Positions 34,894 through 44,226 of a DNA stretch of 64,000 nucleotides are shown one piece after another. The first letter of the stretch is position 1, and each line of letters begins with the position of its first letter. The DNA comes from Nitrospinota bacterium (GTDB lineage: Bacteria; JADFOP01): NCBI GenBank assembly GCA_022562795.1, contig JADFOP010000007.1, positions 6,120 through 70,119 on the forward strand, read 5' to 3'. The position numbers were made by a program, and so were the translations under genes. The notes under the pieces are model-generated. The model saw nothing but the letters and a program-made list of their open reading frames with translations, was not told the DNA's origin and did not search any database.

Positions 34894-35781
34894 CTAGGGT
34901 CGCTGTCGGAGTCTATCGGCATAACCCAAGATGGTCAAGGCGTAGAGGCGGCTGTTGTTGTAGGTCCTAAGGACCTTATACTTCTGAGGCCGGTCAAGGC
35001 CCGGCCGCCACCCATGGCGCTGGAGGTACGCTCCTACGCTGGCGGCGGCATCAGGGAGGATATCGAGGTCTACCTGCCCGTCGCTGTTTCCATCAACGGC
35101 GTAAGTAAGAAAGCTGGAGGGGATGAATTGGGGTATGCCGAACGCCCCAGCCCACGACCCTCTCAGCTCGTGGACGTCCAAGCCCTGCCTGTCCGCCAGC
35201 TGGAGCAGGGCCTTGAGCTCACCGTATGCCCACAACGCTTTTTTACGGGCACGGCCGCGGATTTCGGCCTTGGTTGTGCCGGGATAGCGGGCCTGGAGTC
35301 GTCGGAGAGCCAATTCAATGTGATTCGGCTTCTCCGCTACGGCCAGCGAGGAGTAGACATTAAAGACCCTGTAGCGGCCCACGTCGCGACCGAAACGGCT
35401 CTCCACAAAGAGGATGGCCACGAGAACTTCGGCGGGGACTCCGAATCGCCCTGTCACGCTCTCTAGAAGAAGACGGTGGCGATTTAGAAAGTCCATGCCT
35501 TGACGGACGGACTTCACGGAGAGGAAATGGTTATAGTCGGCGGGCCGCTCTATGCGCTTAAGATTGGTGGCCACCGCCCCGCTAAGATAGGCCGTTCGCG
35601 GATCGGCATAGAGGCGCTCCAGGACCTCCCCGTCGAACCCATCATTGGTGAGCCTCTCCAGCAGGGGTCGGAATGCCTCAGGGACCGGCCCACCGTGGGC
35701 TCCCGCAGTATGATTTGAGCCGGGCCACAGAACAATCCCCGCTATTGCCAAGGCCGCCAGAAGGGCTCGTCCTTCGGTCAT
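34894..35781 (-). CDS. MltB-type lytic murein transglycosylase
   Basis: Cleaves peptidoglycan to 1,6-anhydromuropeptides in the periplasm. The 295-residue protein has a signal peptide (LLAALAIAGIVLWPGS), then FDGEVLERLYADPR, the catalytic Glu in VAILFVESRFGRDVG near residue 128, and SWAGAFGIPQFIPSSFLTYAVDGNSDG with DILPDAAASVGAYLQ, which match SLT family 3 (MltB). No lipobox is seen, so it may be soluble. Its ATG overlaps the stop of the CPBP protease gene. Confidence 0.88.
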   Translation of the reverse strand: MTEGRALLAALAIAGIVLWPGSNHTAGAHGGPVPEAFRPLLERLTNDGFDGEVLERLYADPRTAYLSGAVATNLKRIERPADYNHFLSVKSVRQGMDFLNRHRLLLESVTGRFGVPAEVLVAILFVESRFGRDVGRYRVFNVYSSLAVAEKPNHIELALRRLQARYPGTTKAEIRGRARKKALWAYGELKALLQLADRQGLDVHELRGSWAGAFGIPQFIPSSFLTYAVDGNSDGQVDLDILPDAAASVGAYLQRHGWRPGLDRPQKYKVLRTYNNSRLYALTILGYADRLRQRP

Positions 35782-36644
35782 GACGTCAACACCGCCTCGG
35801 CCCTAAGCTCGGCCGAAGCCCGCTGGAGAAACCTCATTATCTGCCACCCCATATAAGCGACCGCAGCCGACATTAGAGCCAGAGAAACGGCGCTCAGCCG
35901 CTCAGTGTCGTAGCCCGGAAGGAGGTTGAGCACCAATAGATTGACCGAATTATTAGCGAAATGGAATACAACGGCCGGCCACACGCTCCGGTAGCGAATA
36001 ACAATGTAGCCCATTATGTAGCTCACAAGGAGGTCGAAGGGTACCCGAAGTATGCCCAAGTGAACGAAGGCGAAGAGAGCCGCCGTGATCCAAATGCCCC
36101 GCCGGGCCCCCAGGCGTCCGACAAGGGTTGACTGGACATAGCCCCGAAAGAGCAGCTCTTCGACGAGGGCTGGCGCAATGCACACTACCCAAATCTGGCC
36201 CGCCACGGGCAGAGAAAGGATTGTTTTAGTGAAGGTCTCGTAGCCGAAATATGAGTTTAGGTCTATGTAGCGGACGATTTCCGGCACCAACCTGCTGGCC
36301 AGAGCCAGAATGAATACCTGGAAAGCCACCAGGACACAGCCCGCAGCACCGAAAAGGGGAAGGCTGCTCCAGGCGACCCTCCTAAGCTGGAGTGTGTCCC
36401 GTACATCGAGTCGGAAGAAGAGCATCACCAACCCCAAGGGGATGAGGAAAAAGATGATCTCATCCATATAAAGGTCCCATACAAGGGGCAGACCCGCAAA
36501 GACCTTGAACCGAAGGGCCAGGTATATGGCGCCCACTATGATGATCAGGAAAAAATAGACGAGAAGGCTCTTTAAGGGTGGGGCCATCTCTCCAGGCTTA
36601 AGCGTCGCTATTCTCTCCACTCCCCTCTCCAGACATAGGCGCAC
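35778..36644 (-). CDS. CPBP-family intramembrane metalloprotease
   Basis: A CAAX-protease/bacteriocin-processing type membrane enzyme of up to 288 residues with about seven helices. The catalytic motifs are ALVEELLFRGYVQ (EExxxR), LFAFVHLGILR (FxxxH) and AVVFHFANNSVN (HxxxN/D). The start is unresolved: GTG 36644 gives the longest frame; a GTG eight codons in has GGAGAGGGGA upstream. It overlaps mltB by four bases. Confidence 0.82.
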   Translation of the reverse strand: MRLCLERGVERIATLKPGEMAPPLKSLLVYFFLIIIVGAIYLALRFKVFAGLPLVWDLYMDEIIFFLIPLGLVMLFFRLDVRDTLQLRRVAWSSLPLFGAAGCVLVAFQVFILALASRLVPEIVRYIDLNSYFGYETFTKTILSLPVAGQIWVVCIAPALVEELLFRGYVQSTLVGRLGARRGIWITAALFAFVHLGILRVPFDLLVSYIMGYIVIRYRSVWPAVVFHFANNSVNLLVLNLLPGYDTERLSAVSLALMSAAVAYMGWQIMRFLQRASAELRAEAVLTS

Positions 36645-36811
36645 AACGTTTCGTTCCGCATTCTACCGACCAATGACTCGAAGGCGCAATGGGGACCCTA
36701 GTGAGCTGATTGAGGAGGGACTCACACGGGTCGTCTCAGACGTTTAAGGAAAAGTCTCTCAAACAAAAAATCCGCACCCAGATTCTCCCAGAGCAAATAA
36801 AACCCGTCCCA

Positions 36812-38005
36812 CTATTTTATGTAAATGAGCAGGCGTTCACCCGCGTAGATTGGCTCGCCCTTGCGTATGCTGTTCCACTTGCGCAGCGCCTTGATTGTAA
36901 CCCCGTAGCGTTCGGAGATAGCCCAAAGGCTGTCACCCTTCTTGACCCGATATTTGACAGCCTTGCGCCCTTTGAGGGCAGCCATGGTCTGGCGCCTGTT
37001 ACGCTGGCGGATGGCTTTGAGGTTGGCTTGAAAGTCCTTCGCCGCCCCGGCGGGAACGCGGATACGATGGACCCCACGGGGCAGGCTATCGCGGCGCAAC
37101 TGGGGGTTCAGTTTCTTGATGTGGCGGAAGTAGGTCCCGCCCGCCTCGGCCACATCCCTTAGGTGAAGCTTACTGCCGCGCACCCTCAAATTAATCCAAG
37201 TGGTGGCCAAAGGCTCGTAGAGCTCGGCCGCTTCAAGTGCAAATCCATACTTCGCAGGGTTCTCAAGGATAATTTTGGCTGCGATGATTCGGAAGACATA
37301 CCGTTCGGTCTCCCTGGGCAGGGCGAGCTGATAGTAGTTGACGACCCTCTGGGTGAGCATCGCCTCGCGCACCCGTTCGGCCCCGGAGTTGTACGCGGCC
37401 AGGGCCAGGGGCCAGCTCTGAAAATCCTCAAAGAGGTCCTTGAGGTACCGGAGCGCCCCATCGGTGGCCTTCTCAAAGTCGCGCCGCTCGTCCAACCAGT
37501 AGGTATGGCTCATGCCGTAACTCCGTCCCGTCGAACGGATGAACTGCCACATTCCAACAGCCCCGGCCCCACTGCGGGCCTGGGGGTTGAGGCTCGACTC
37601 AACAACCGTCATGTACTTCACATCATCCGGCAGACCTGCAAGACGAATGTGGCTCTCGATGTGGGGGAAGTAACGGTTAGCCCGCTTTAGCCAGAGAATG
37701 ACAAGCGGCTCACCCGAAAGGATGGAAAGAAATTCCCGCTCTAGGCGCTCTTTTACGTCCCAAAGCTCTATGGGAACGTGCTCGCCGCAAAATACGATGG
37801 CCTTCGGGAGCTTGTATGAAGCCAGAGGGAGGCGGTGATTGGCGGCATGGAATTCACTTAGTAAATCGCTGGTGGCATCGCCCGAGGATTCTTGGGCCTG
37901 TGCCGAAACGGCCACGAGGCATATAAGGACAAGAGCAATGGAGAACAGCGCCCGAAGGATGGGGACCCCGCCTGCCGAAACCCCCGCCATCGAACGGCTA
38001 TTCAT
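36812..38005 (-). CDS. MltD-type lytic transglycosylase with LysM domain
   Basis: A periplasmic murein hydrolase of about 397 residues. After a signal peptide (ALFSIALVLICLVAVSAQAQ) comes a transglycosylase SLT domain with the catalytic Glu in YMTVVESSLNPQARSGAG, then AVGMWQFIRSTGRSYGM and LALAAYNSGAERVREA. One C-terminal LysM (YRVKKGDSLWAISERYGVTI) binds peptidoglycan. I start at ATG 38005; the frame extends further upstream without support. It is divergent from the NSS transporter; 38006-38296 is the shared promoter region. Confidence 0.88.
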   Translation of the reverse strand: MNSRSMAGVSAGGVPILRALFSIALVLICLVAVSAQAQESSGDATSDLLSEFHAANHRLPLASYKLPKAIVFCGEHVPIELWDVKERLEREFLSILSGEPLVILWLKRANRYFPHIESHIRLAGLPDDVKYMTVVESSLNPQARSGAGAVGMWQFIRSTGRSYGMSHTYWLDERRDFEKATDGALRYLKDLFEDFQSWPLALAAYNSGAERVREAMLTQRVVNYYQLALPRETERYVFRIIAAKIILENPAKYGFALEAAELYEPLATTWINLRVRGSKLHLRDVAEAGGTYFRHIKKLNPQLRRDSLPRGVHRIRVPAGAAKDFQANLKAIRQRNRRQTMAALKGRKAVKYRVKKGDSLWAISERYGVTIKALRKWNSIRKGEPIYAGERLLIYIK

Positions 38006-38296
38006 AATCGACTCATGGCACACGGAGAAAAAACCCTCCCGAGCAAAGCACTCTTGACCCCAACATTTTAAGCTAACCCATTCGGCAGAACCTTTGCAAC
38101 CATTTTCCACATTTCTTGGAAGTATTCATCGGCTGTGGTATGATTTCGCATCCCGAGCCCTCCTGGCGCTGGGGTAAAAAACAGCTTGTCCCCCAAGGAC
38201 GCCATCGGTGCCGGCCAGCTTTGAGGGCCGTCCATCCCGCGGGCTTGCTTCGTAGCCAAAAACCCCTTTCCAAGCCTGGAGACCGCCACGAAAGAG

Positions 38297-39799
38297 ATGA
38301 GCGCCGGCAGAGAACAGTGGCGAACCCGTCGTGGTTTCCTCTTTGCTGCCATAGGCAGCGCCATCGGCCTGGGCAACATCTGGCGCTTCTCCTACATGAC
38401 TTACACCAACGGCGGGGCGGCTTTTCTTATCCCATACGCACTGGCCCTCATTACGGCTGGCATCCCCATCCTCATCCTTGAGTTCGGCCTGGGCCACCGT
38501 ATGGGGGTAGCCGCGCCCCTAGCCTTCCGACGCATCGATAGACGGTGGGAGCTTCTGGGCTGGTGGCCTATTATCTTTATCATGATCGGAATCGAGCTCT
38601 ACTATACAGTCATCCTCGGATGGTGCGTGAATTACCTAGCCTACGCCACCCGGCTGACCTGGGGCGCCGACGCCAACGCCTTCTTTTTCAAGGAGTTTCT
38701 GCAACTCTCCGGAGGGCCCTGGGAGGTGGGCAAGCCCGTGGGCGTGATAGTAATCGGGCTGGCCATCGTGTGGGCGGCCAACTGGTTCATCTGCACCAAA
38801 GGCATCCAGAAGGGTGTGGAGCGCGCCTGCCTCGTATTCATGCCGCTGTTGGTCTTCCTCATCGCCATGCTCATAATCCGGGGCTTCACCCTCCCCGGCG
38901 CCAAGCAGGGGCTCACTTGGTACCTGAAGCCCGACTTCTCCAAACTCACAAACCTGGCCGTCTGGCGAAGCGCCTATAGCCAAACTTTCTTCAGCCTCTC
39001 CATCGCATTCGGCATCATGATTACCTACGCCAGTTATCTGCCGCGCAAGGCCGACATAACCGCAAGCGCCATCATCACCGGCTGCGCCGACTTCGCCTTC
39101 AGTATCTTCGCAGGCTTAGCGGTCTTTGCGACCATGGGATTCATGGCGCACACCTCCGGGTTGCCCTTCGATAAGGTCGTCACCGAGGGAATCGGGCTCG
39201 CCTTCGTCGCCTACCCAAAGGCCATCAACGCCATGCCCTACTTGCCGGCGGCCTTCGGGATTGCCTTCTTCCTCGCCCTCATCATCGCAGGACTCTCCTC
39301 ATCGGTCTCAATAGTCGAGGCCTTCGCATCGAGCCTCATGGACGAGTACGGCATAAGCCGCGGCGTGACTATCACCCTAAGCTGCATCGCGGGCTTCATC
39401 CTAAGCCTCATCTTCACGACCCGTGGAGGCCTCTTCTGGCTCGATATCGTAGACCACTACATCCTGGAGTACGGGCTCATTGTGGTGGGCCTGCTGGAGT
39501 GTCTCGTGATCGGGTGGGTTTTCGGGGCCGGAAACATGCGGAAACATGTCAACGCCACCAGCTCCATCAAGATTGGGCGCGTTTGGGAGTTCTTCATCAA
39601 GTATTTGACGCCCGCCATCCTGGGCTTCATCCTCGTGGCTACCCTCATCGAAGAGGTTCAGGCCCCCTACGGTGGATACCCCCGGTTGGCAACTCTTCTT
39701 ATAGGCGGTGGGTGGCTGGTAATGACTCTCCTGGTGGCCTGGTTCCTCACCACCCGCCGAAAACGGATCGACGTCCAGCATCTTCCGGAAAGCCCCTGA
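38297..39799 (+). CDS. Sodium-dependent neurotransmitter-symporter (NSS/SNF) family transporter
   Basis: A LeuT-fold, sodium-coupled amino acid type importer of 500 residues and about 12 helices. Helix 1 carries the signature AAIGSAIGLGNIWRFSYMTY with NGGAAFLIPYALALI after it, forming the sodium and substrate site. SQTFFSLSIAFGIMITYASY is the helix 6-7 region. Substrate cannot be read off; amino acids are usual, and the cell also has a glycine-reducing pathway. ATG 38297 with AAAGAG directly upstream. Convergent with the UMF1 transporter. Confidence 0.92.
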   Translation: MSAGREQWRTRRGFLFAAIGSAIGLGNIWRFSYMTYTNGGAAFLIPYALALITAGIPILILEFGLGHRMGVAAPLAFRRIDRRWELLGWWPIIFIMIGIELYYTVILGWCVNYLAYATRLTWGADANAFFFKEFLQLSGGPWEVGKPVGVIVIGLAIVWAANWFICTKGIQKGVERACLVFMPLLVFLIAMLIIRGFTLPGAKQGLTWYLKPDFSKLTNLAVWRSAYSQTFFSLSIAFGIMITYASYLPRKADITASAIITGCADFAFSIFAGLAVFATMGFMAHTSGLPFDKVVTEGIGLAFVAYPKAINAMPYLPAAFGIAFFLALIIAGLSSSVSIVEAFASSLMDEYGISRGVTITLSCIAGFILSLIFTTRGGLFWLDIVDHYILEYGLIVVGLLECLVIGWVFGAGNMRKHVNATSSIKIGRVWEFFIKYLTPAILGFILVATLIEEVQAPYGGYPRLATLLIGGGWLVMTLLVAWFLTTRRKRIDVQHLPESP

Positions 39800-39818
39800 G
39801 GCTGCCTTATACTGTTTC

Positions 39819-41072
39819 TCATTCCGACGGAACGTACCGGTGTAAGATTACCAGGCCCGCCCCCACCATGACGGCCAGCACCGCAACGGCTATCCGATAC
39901 CGGAGCGCCCCTGGCAAGCCGGCGGCCGCCCACACGATGCCGCCCCAGACCAGCGGCCCCACGATGGCGGCGGCTTTGCCGCTCATCGCATAGAGGCCGA
40001 AGAACTCCGCCAGCTCGTCCCCAGGGACAAGCCTTACGAGCAGGGGCCGCGCGGCCGTCCACGTCCCGCCGAGACAGATCCCGATGGCCGAGCCAAGCAC
40101 CCACGCCACGAGCCCGTGGCTGGCCAGGGCGAGAACCACCAGGCAGACGAGCCACCCGACCAGCACCCCCTCGAGGGTCCGCTTCGGCCCCACCCTGTCG
40201 ACCAGCCGACCCAATACCAAAGAGCCCGCGACGGCCGAGACGGTCGATAGGATGAAGAAGGGGGTGAGCTCACTGTCGGTGAAACCCCATACCCGATGGG
40301 CGTAGACGGCCATGAAGATTATCACCGTGGCGATGGCCTCCTCGTAGAGGAACTTTGCTACGAGGAAGGCCCTAAGGCCGGGGTAGAGGCGGGCGTTGGT
40401 AAGGGTCTCACGCACCTTCCCGAAGGCCTCCATCCAGGAGGGACCTCGGGCCGGGGCGGGACGGGGCTCCGATGCCTCGGTCACCCAGAGAAGACAAGGC
40501 ACGGCGAAAAGAGCGAAGAGGACGGCTGTGGGCAGGAACGTCGCAGCGCGGCCGGCGCCCGTGATGAATGGGACGTTCCAGCCGAAGAGGCTGCCGGTGG
40601 CGAAGGGCAGCACGAATATCATCCCGGCTATCGCACCCAAGTAGCCAAGAGCCACTCCGTAGCCCGATATGCGCCCCACTTCGGCCGGGCCGGCCACGGC
40701 CGGCAGGAGGGCGTTGTAGAAGACGAGGCCTCCCTGGTAGGCGTAGTTGGCCGCTATGAAGGCAACGACGGCGGCTGCCGGTGAGACGCGCCCCCCCATC
40801 CCGATGAGAGCAGTGAAGGCGCAGGCGACGGCCGTAAAGACGACAAGGAAGGCTCTACGGCGCCGGCCGTGGTCAGCCAGGACCCCAAGGAGTGGCATGG
40901 AGAGGGCCACAAGGGCCATGGAGCCGCTGTTGGCCAGACTCACCCACAGGTCAGATGCTCCCAGGTCGGCCGTCAACCAGAGGGGAAAGTAGAGGGAGAC
41001 GACGTTCATCGAGAAGATTGTGTTTGCGAAATCGTAGAAGCACCAAGAAGCAACCGTGCGGCGGGAGGACAT
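39819..41072 (-). CDS. UMF1/Atg22-type MFS transporter
   Basis: A 12-helix transporter of 417 residues. The N-terminus VASWCFYDFANTIFSMNVV is the hallmark of the UMF1 (Atg22-like) branch. MFS loop motifs are LLGVLADHGRRRRAFLVVF and LGRLVDRVGPKRTLEGVLV. Substrate unknown; eukaryotic Atg22 exports amino acids from vacuoles. Confidence 0.88.
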   Translation of the reverse strand: MSSRRTVASWCFYDFANTIFSMNVVSLYFPLWLTADLGASDLWVSLANSGSMALVALSMPLLGVLADHGRRRRAFLVVFTAVACAFTALIGMGGRVSPAAAVVAFIAANYAYQGGLVFYNALLPAVAGPAEVGRISGYGVALGYLGAIAGMIFVLPFATGSLFGWNVPFITGAGRAATFLPTAVLFALFAVPCLLWVTEASEPRPAPARGPSWMEAFGKVRETLTNARLYPGLRAFLVAKFLYEEAIATVIIFMAVYAHRVWGFTDSELTPFFILSTVSAVAGSLVLGRLVDRVGPKRTLEGVLVGWLVCLVVLALASHGLVAWVLGSAIGICLGGTWTAARPLLVRLVPGDELAEFFGLYAMSGKAAAIVGPLVWGGIVWAAAGLPGALRYRIAVAVLAVMVGAGLVILHRYVPSE

Positions 41073-41197
41073 TGTGGAGGCTAGTCGACGGGACGACTCA
41101 GGATCAGGATAATCACAGAGAGGCGGACCTCATATTGCGATGAGGGGCTCTGGTAGGCCATCGCCGCCGAGCCCACATGAGGTTCTAGCTACCGGCG

Positions 41198-41761
41198 TCA
41201 GTCGGCGCCCGACCACCGCTCGAAGAGCTTGTGAGCGACCCCCAGCCGGTCGCAGATCTTGCCCACCACATGGTTTACGAGGTCGTCCAAAGATTGGGGA
41301 CGGTGGTAGAAGCCGGGGCTGGCCGGGAGGACGACGGCCCCGATCCGGGCGACTTTCAAGAGGTTCTCCAGGTGTCCCACGTGGAGCGGCGACTCCCTGG
41401 GTACGACGATGAGGGGCCGGCCCTCCTTGAGCATGACGTCAGCCGCCCGGTGGATGAGGTTCGTAGTCAACCCCGCTGCCACGGTAGCCAGGGTGGAGGC
41501 GGAGCAGGGGCATATCACCATGGCCTCGAGGCCCGCGGTGCCACTGGCCGGAGTCGCCCCTATATCCCCAGGATCGTAGCAGGTGTAGGCCCTGGGGGCG
41601 ATGTCGTCTACGGTGAGGTCGAGCTCGTGACCCATGACTTTAGCCCCGGAGCCAGAGACGATGAGATGAATCTCGGAGCCGGCGGCCGCCAGGGCCTCGA
41701 CGAGCTTGACGCCGTAGATAGCCCCTGATGCGCCGGTTATCGCGACAACGATTCGCTGCAC
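41198..41761 (-). CDS. ubiX: UbiX-family flavin prenyltransferase
   Basis: Makes prenylated FMN, the cofactor of UbiD decarboxylases. The 187-residue protein shows the flavoprotein pattern: IVVAITGASGAIYGVKLVEA, VICPCSASTLATVAAGLTTN, HRAADVMLKEGRPLIVVPRE, SPLHVGHLENLLKVA and PASPGFYHRPQSLDDLVN. Length and motifs fit. The GTG start at 41761 has GAGGAG upstream. No ubiD is present in the window. Confidence 0.93.
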   Translation of the reverse strand: MQRIVVAITGASGAIYGVKLVEALAAAGSEIHLIVSGSGAKVMGHELDLTVDDIAPRAYTCYDPGDIGATPASGTAGLEAMVICPCSASTLATVAAGLTTNLIHRAADVMLKEGRPLIVVPRESPLHVGHLENLLKVARIGAVVLPASPGFYHRPQSLDDLVNHVVGKICDRLGVAHKLFERWSGAD

Positions 41762-41842
41762 GGGGGATTGCTCCTCAGGGGGTCTGTGCCATATGTGGGA
41801 ATCTTAGGCCCAGATCGGGGGAAAGTCAACGCGCAAAAAGGT

Positions 41843-42367
41843 TTACCCCCCCAGGGCTTTCACCAGCTCTCGGCAAAACGCCGGCAGGTCGGAGGGCATG
41901 CGGGAGGTGACCAGCGTTCCGTCCACCACCACCTCCTTATCAACCCACGTCGCCCCGGCGTTGACCATATCGTCTTTGATGGCGAAGAAGCTCGTCAGCG
42001 TCTTGCCCTGGAGAATCCCCGCGGAGACGAGCATCCAGCCGGCGTGGCAAATGGCGGCCACCACCTTGCCCTCATCGTGCATGGCACGAACGAAGTCAAC
42101 GAGCTCGGGGCTGCGTCGCATGTGGTCGGGGGCGTAACCGCCGGGGATGACGACGGCGTCGTATGTGGCGGCCTGAGCCTCCTTGGCCTCCACGGTGGCC
42201 TCCACCGGGTATCCGTACTTGCTGGTGAATTTCCCCTTCTTGGCGGCAACGATGTCAACCTGGGCCCCTTCTTCGATGAGCCGATAGTATGGGACCCATA
42301 GCTCCGTATCCTCGTAGAAGTTGTCCGCCAGAACGGCTACCCTCTTGCCCGTCAGATGATGAGACAT
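41843..42367 (-). CDS. DJ-1/PfpI family protein
   Basis: A 174-residue class I amidotransferase-like protein, probably a deglycase or stress protein. KRVAVLADNFYEDTELWVPYY holds the conserved Glu, and VVAAICHAGWMLVSAGIL carries the nucleophile-elbow Cys followed by His, as in PfpI. GYAPDHMRRSPELVDFV is also typical. I start at ATG 42367 because AAGGAG is nine bases upstream. Confidence 0.9.
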   Translation of the reverse strand: MSHHLTGKRVAVLADNFYEDTELWVPYYRLIEEGAQVDIVAAKKGKFTSKYGYPVEATVEAKEAQAATYDAVVIPGGYAPDHMRRSPELVDFVRAMHDEGKVVAAICHAGWMLVSAGILQGKTLTSFFAIKDDMVNAGATWVDKEVVVDGTLVTSRMPSDLPAFCRELVKALGG

Positions 42368-42468
42368 CAGCTCTATCTCCTTATTTATCAAAATGTTTAC
42401 CAGGAATATCTAAAGCATTGCTTTAATCATGTTCCCTCATCCCGGAAGGGAGATACGCCTCCTTCCCC

Positions 42469-43767
42469 TCAAGGTGTGATCCGCCCCATGAGACGCGGGA
42501 ATGGGATCGCCTCCCTGATGTGCCTGAGGCCGCAGAGCCACCCGACGGTGCGCTCGATCCCCAGGCCGAAGCCCCCGTGGGGCACGCTCCCGTAGCGACG
42601 AAGGTCCAAGTACCAATCGAAGGCCTCCTTCGGGAGATCGTGCGCGCCGATCTTCTCTTCGAGACGGGCGAGGTCGTCTTCGCGCTGGCCGCCTCCGATA
42701 ATCTCCCCGTAGCCCTCCGGGGCCAGCATATCGCAACAGAGGGCGAGCTCGGGCCGCTCCGGGTCGTTCTTCATGTAGAAGGCCTTAACTTGGGTCGGAT
42801 AGCGATGGATAAGGAGCGGCTTATCAAAGAGTTCCGAGAGGACCGTCTCCTCGTCGCCGCCGAAATCATCCCCCCACGTCATGGCGACATCTCGGGCCTT
42901 GAGGCTTTCGACGGCCTCGTCGTAGCTTATGCGCGGGTAAGGTTTCTCGGCCGCCGGCTCGAGCGCCGCGACGTCCCTCCCCAACGTCTCAAGCTCCCGG
43001 CCGCACTCGCTTATAGCCCGGCCGACAATGGTCGCCACGTAGTCCTCGGCCAGGTCCATGACGGCATCGAGGTCGGCGTAGGCGACCTCCGGCTCGATCA
43101 TCCAGAACTCCGTGAGGTGGCGTCGGGTCTTCGACTTCTCGGCGCGGAAAGTCGGCCCAAAGCAGTAGACCCGGCCGAAAGCCATCGCGGCCGCCTCCAT
43201 GTAGAGCTGGCCGCTTTGAGTCAGGAAAGCCGTCTCGCCGAAGTAGTCGGTGGCGAAGAGCGTCGAGGTGCCTTCGCACGCCGCAGGGGTGAAGATGGGG
43301 GCGTCTATGAGGGTGAAGCCCCGCTCGTCGAAGTAGTCCCGGCTGGCCTTAATCACGGCGCCTCTGACCTTAAGTATGGCGTGCTGGCGGGCCGAGCGCA
43401 GCCAGAGGTGGCGGTTGTCCATGAGGAAGGCCACCCCGTGCTCCTTGGGACCGATGGGGTAGCCCGGGGCGAGCTGGACCACATCGAGCGTCTCGACCCC
43501 CAGCTCGTAGCCGATGGGGCTTCGGGCATCGGCCCGAACGTTGCCGACCACCACGAGGCTCGACTCCTGAGTGACGGCGTCGGAGCGCTCAAAGACCTCC
43601 GGGCTCACGTCGGCCCTGGAGACCACGCACTGGATCGTCCCCGTGCCGTCCCGCACCTGGAGAAAGTGGAGCTTTCCCGAGGAGCGCTTGCTATAGAGCC
43701 AGCCTTTGAGGGTGATGGTCCGGCCCTCGTGGCGGGCTATGTCGGCTACGTAGACGTGCTCGGACAA
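42469..43767 (-). CDS. asnS: Asparagine--tRNA ligase
   Basis: A class IIb synthetase of 432 residues. It has the OB-fold anticodon domain ([32 protein letters not shown]), motif 2 ([22 protein letters not shown], conserved for AsnRS) and motif 3 ([20 protein letters not shown]). Starting with TTG 43767, eight bases after GGGGGA, gives the canonical N-terminus; GTG five codons upstream is the alternative. Its presence implies direct Asn-tRNA charging. Confidence 0.93.
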   Translation of the reverse strand: MSEHVYVADIARHEGRTITLKGWLYSKRSSGKLHFLQVRDGTGTIQCVVSRADVSPEVFERSDAVTQESSLVVVGNVRADARSPIGYELGVETLDVVQLAPGYPIGPKEHGVAFLMDNRHLWLRSARQHAILKVRGAVIKASRDYFDERGFTLIDAPIFTPAACEGTSTLFATDYFGETAFLTQSGQLYMEAAAMAFGRVYCFGPTFRAEKSKTRRHLTEFWMIEPEVAYADLDAVMDLAEDYVATIVGRAISECGRELETLGRDVAALEPAAEKPYPRISYDEAVESLKARDVAMTWGDDFGGDEETVLSELFDKPLLIHRYPTQVKAFYMKNDPERPELALCCDMLAPEGYGEIIGGGQREDDLARLEEKIGAHDLPKEAFDWYLDLRRYGSVPHGGFGLGIERTVGWLCGLRHIREAIPFPRLMGRITP

Positions 43768-43955
43768 CGTAGATCCCCCCACTCAAGGCCCATGCACTTC
43801 AATTCCTTAACCGCATGGCGACGGTACCATAGCTGCCCAGGTGAGACAAGGCTTCCGGGTATCGTCGTAAAGGTGGTGTCGGGGTGATCCGCCTGAGGTC
43901 CGCCTGAGGCGGGACTACCCGATGTGGTAACAACCTTGCCGGAAGTGGGTCGACC

Positions 43956-44006
43956 AAAAGAGCTTGCTCTGTTTCACCGAATCTTGTATCATTTTGTAGA
44001 TCTCAT
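43956..44006 (+). repeat. Dispersed element A, copy 1
   Basis: A 51-nt stretch beginning AAAAGAGC and ending TAGATCTCAT. It is nearly identical to the minus strand of 63635-63687. It begins with a small hairpin, AGAGC-TT-GCTCT, whose stem is changed but still paired in copy 2. TTTCAC and TGTAGA, 17 nt apart, could act as a weak promoter in both copies. The preceding 43768-43955 holds only a tandem CCGCCTGAGG palindrome at 43889-43913. Confidence 0.75.
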
Positions 44007-44020
44007 TTTCGTTAGCAAGG

Positions 44021-44045
44021 TGTAGGGACAGCCTTTATGGCTGTC
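44021..44045 (+). repeat. TGTAGGGAC hairpin repeat
   Basis: TGTAGG leads into GACAGCC-TTTAT-GGCTGTC, a 7-bp hairpin. Three related copies lie within 63434-63580. It looks like a REP-type intergenic palindrome. Confidence 0.7.
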
Positions 44046-44056
44046 AGCCCGGACTA

Positions 44057-44154
44057 CATCCTGCAGAACGCCTCGAAGGTGACCGGGAGGGGGAAAGTCA
44101 GTGTACGGAGTTGTAAGCCGAGTTGCCCGTTTAAGGGGCAAGCTCGGCTTTTTT
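44057..44154 (+). promoter_or_regulatory. Structured leader B with rho-independent terminator upstream of pyk (candidate attenuator or riboswitch)
   Basis: About 60 nt of conserved leader (starting CATCCTGC) run into a strong terminator at 44116-44154: stem AGCCGAG plus TTGCCC, closed by GGGCAA and CTCGGCT, then six T residues. The pyk start lies 72 nt beyond. The same leader and terminator occur before the TPR gene at 63356-63260 (minus). Stems are kept by paired changes (CATC/GGTG versus CGTC/GACG; TACG/TGTA versus TACG/CGTA). I cannot match it to a known riboswitch class. Confidence 0.55.
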
Positions 44155-44226
44155 CATTATGGCTGGATTTATATAAGCAACAGACGCGCGGCTCAAAAGT
44201 TGAGGTTTTCAGAATAGAGAATAAAC

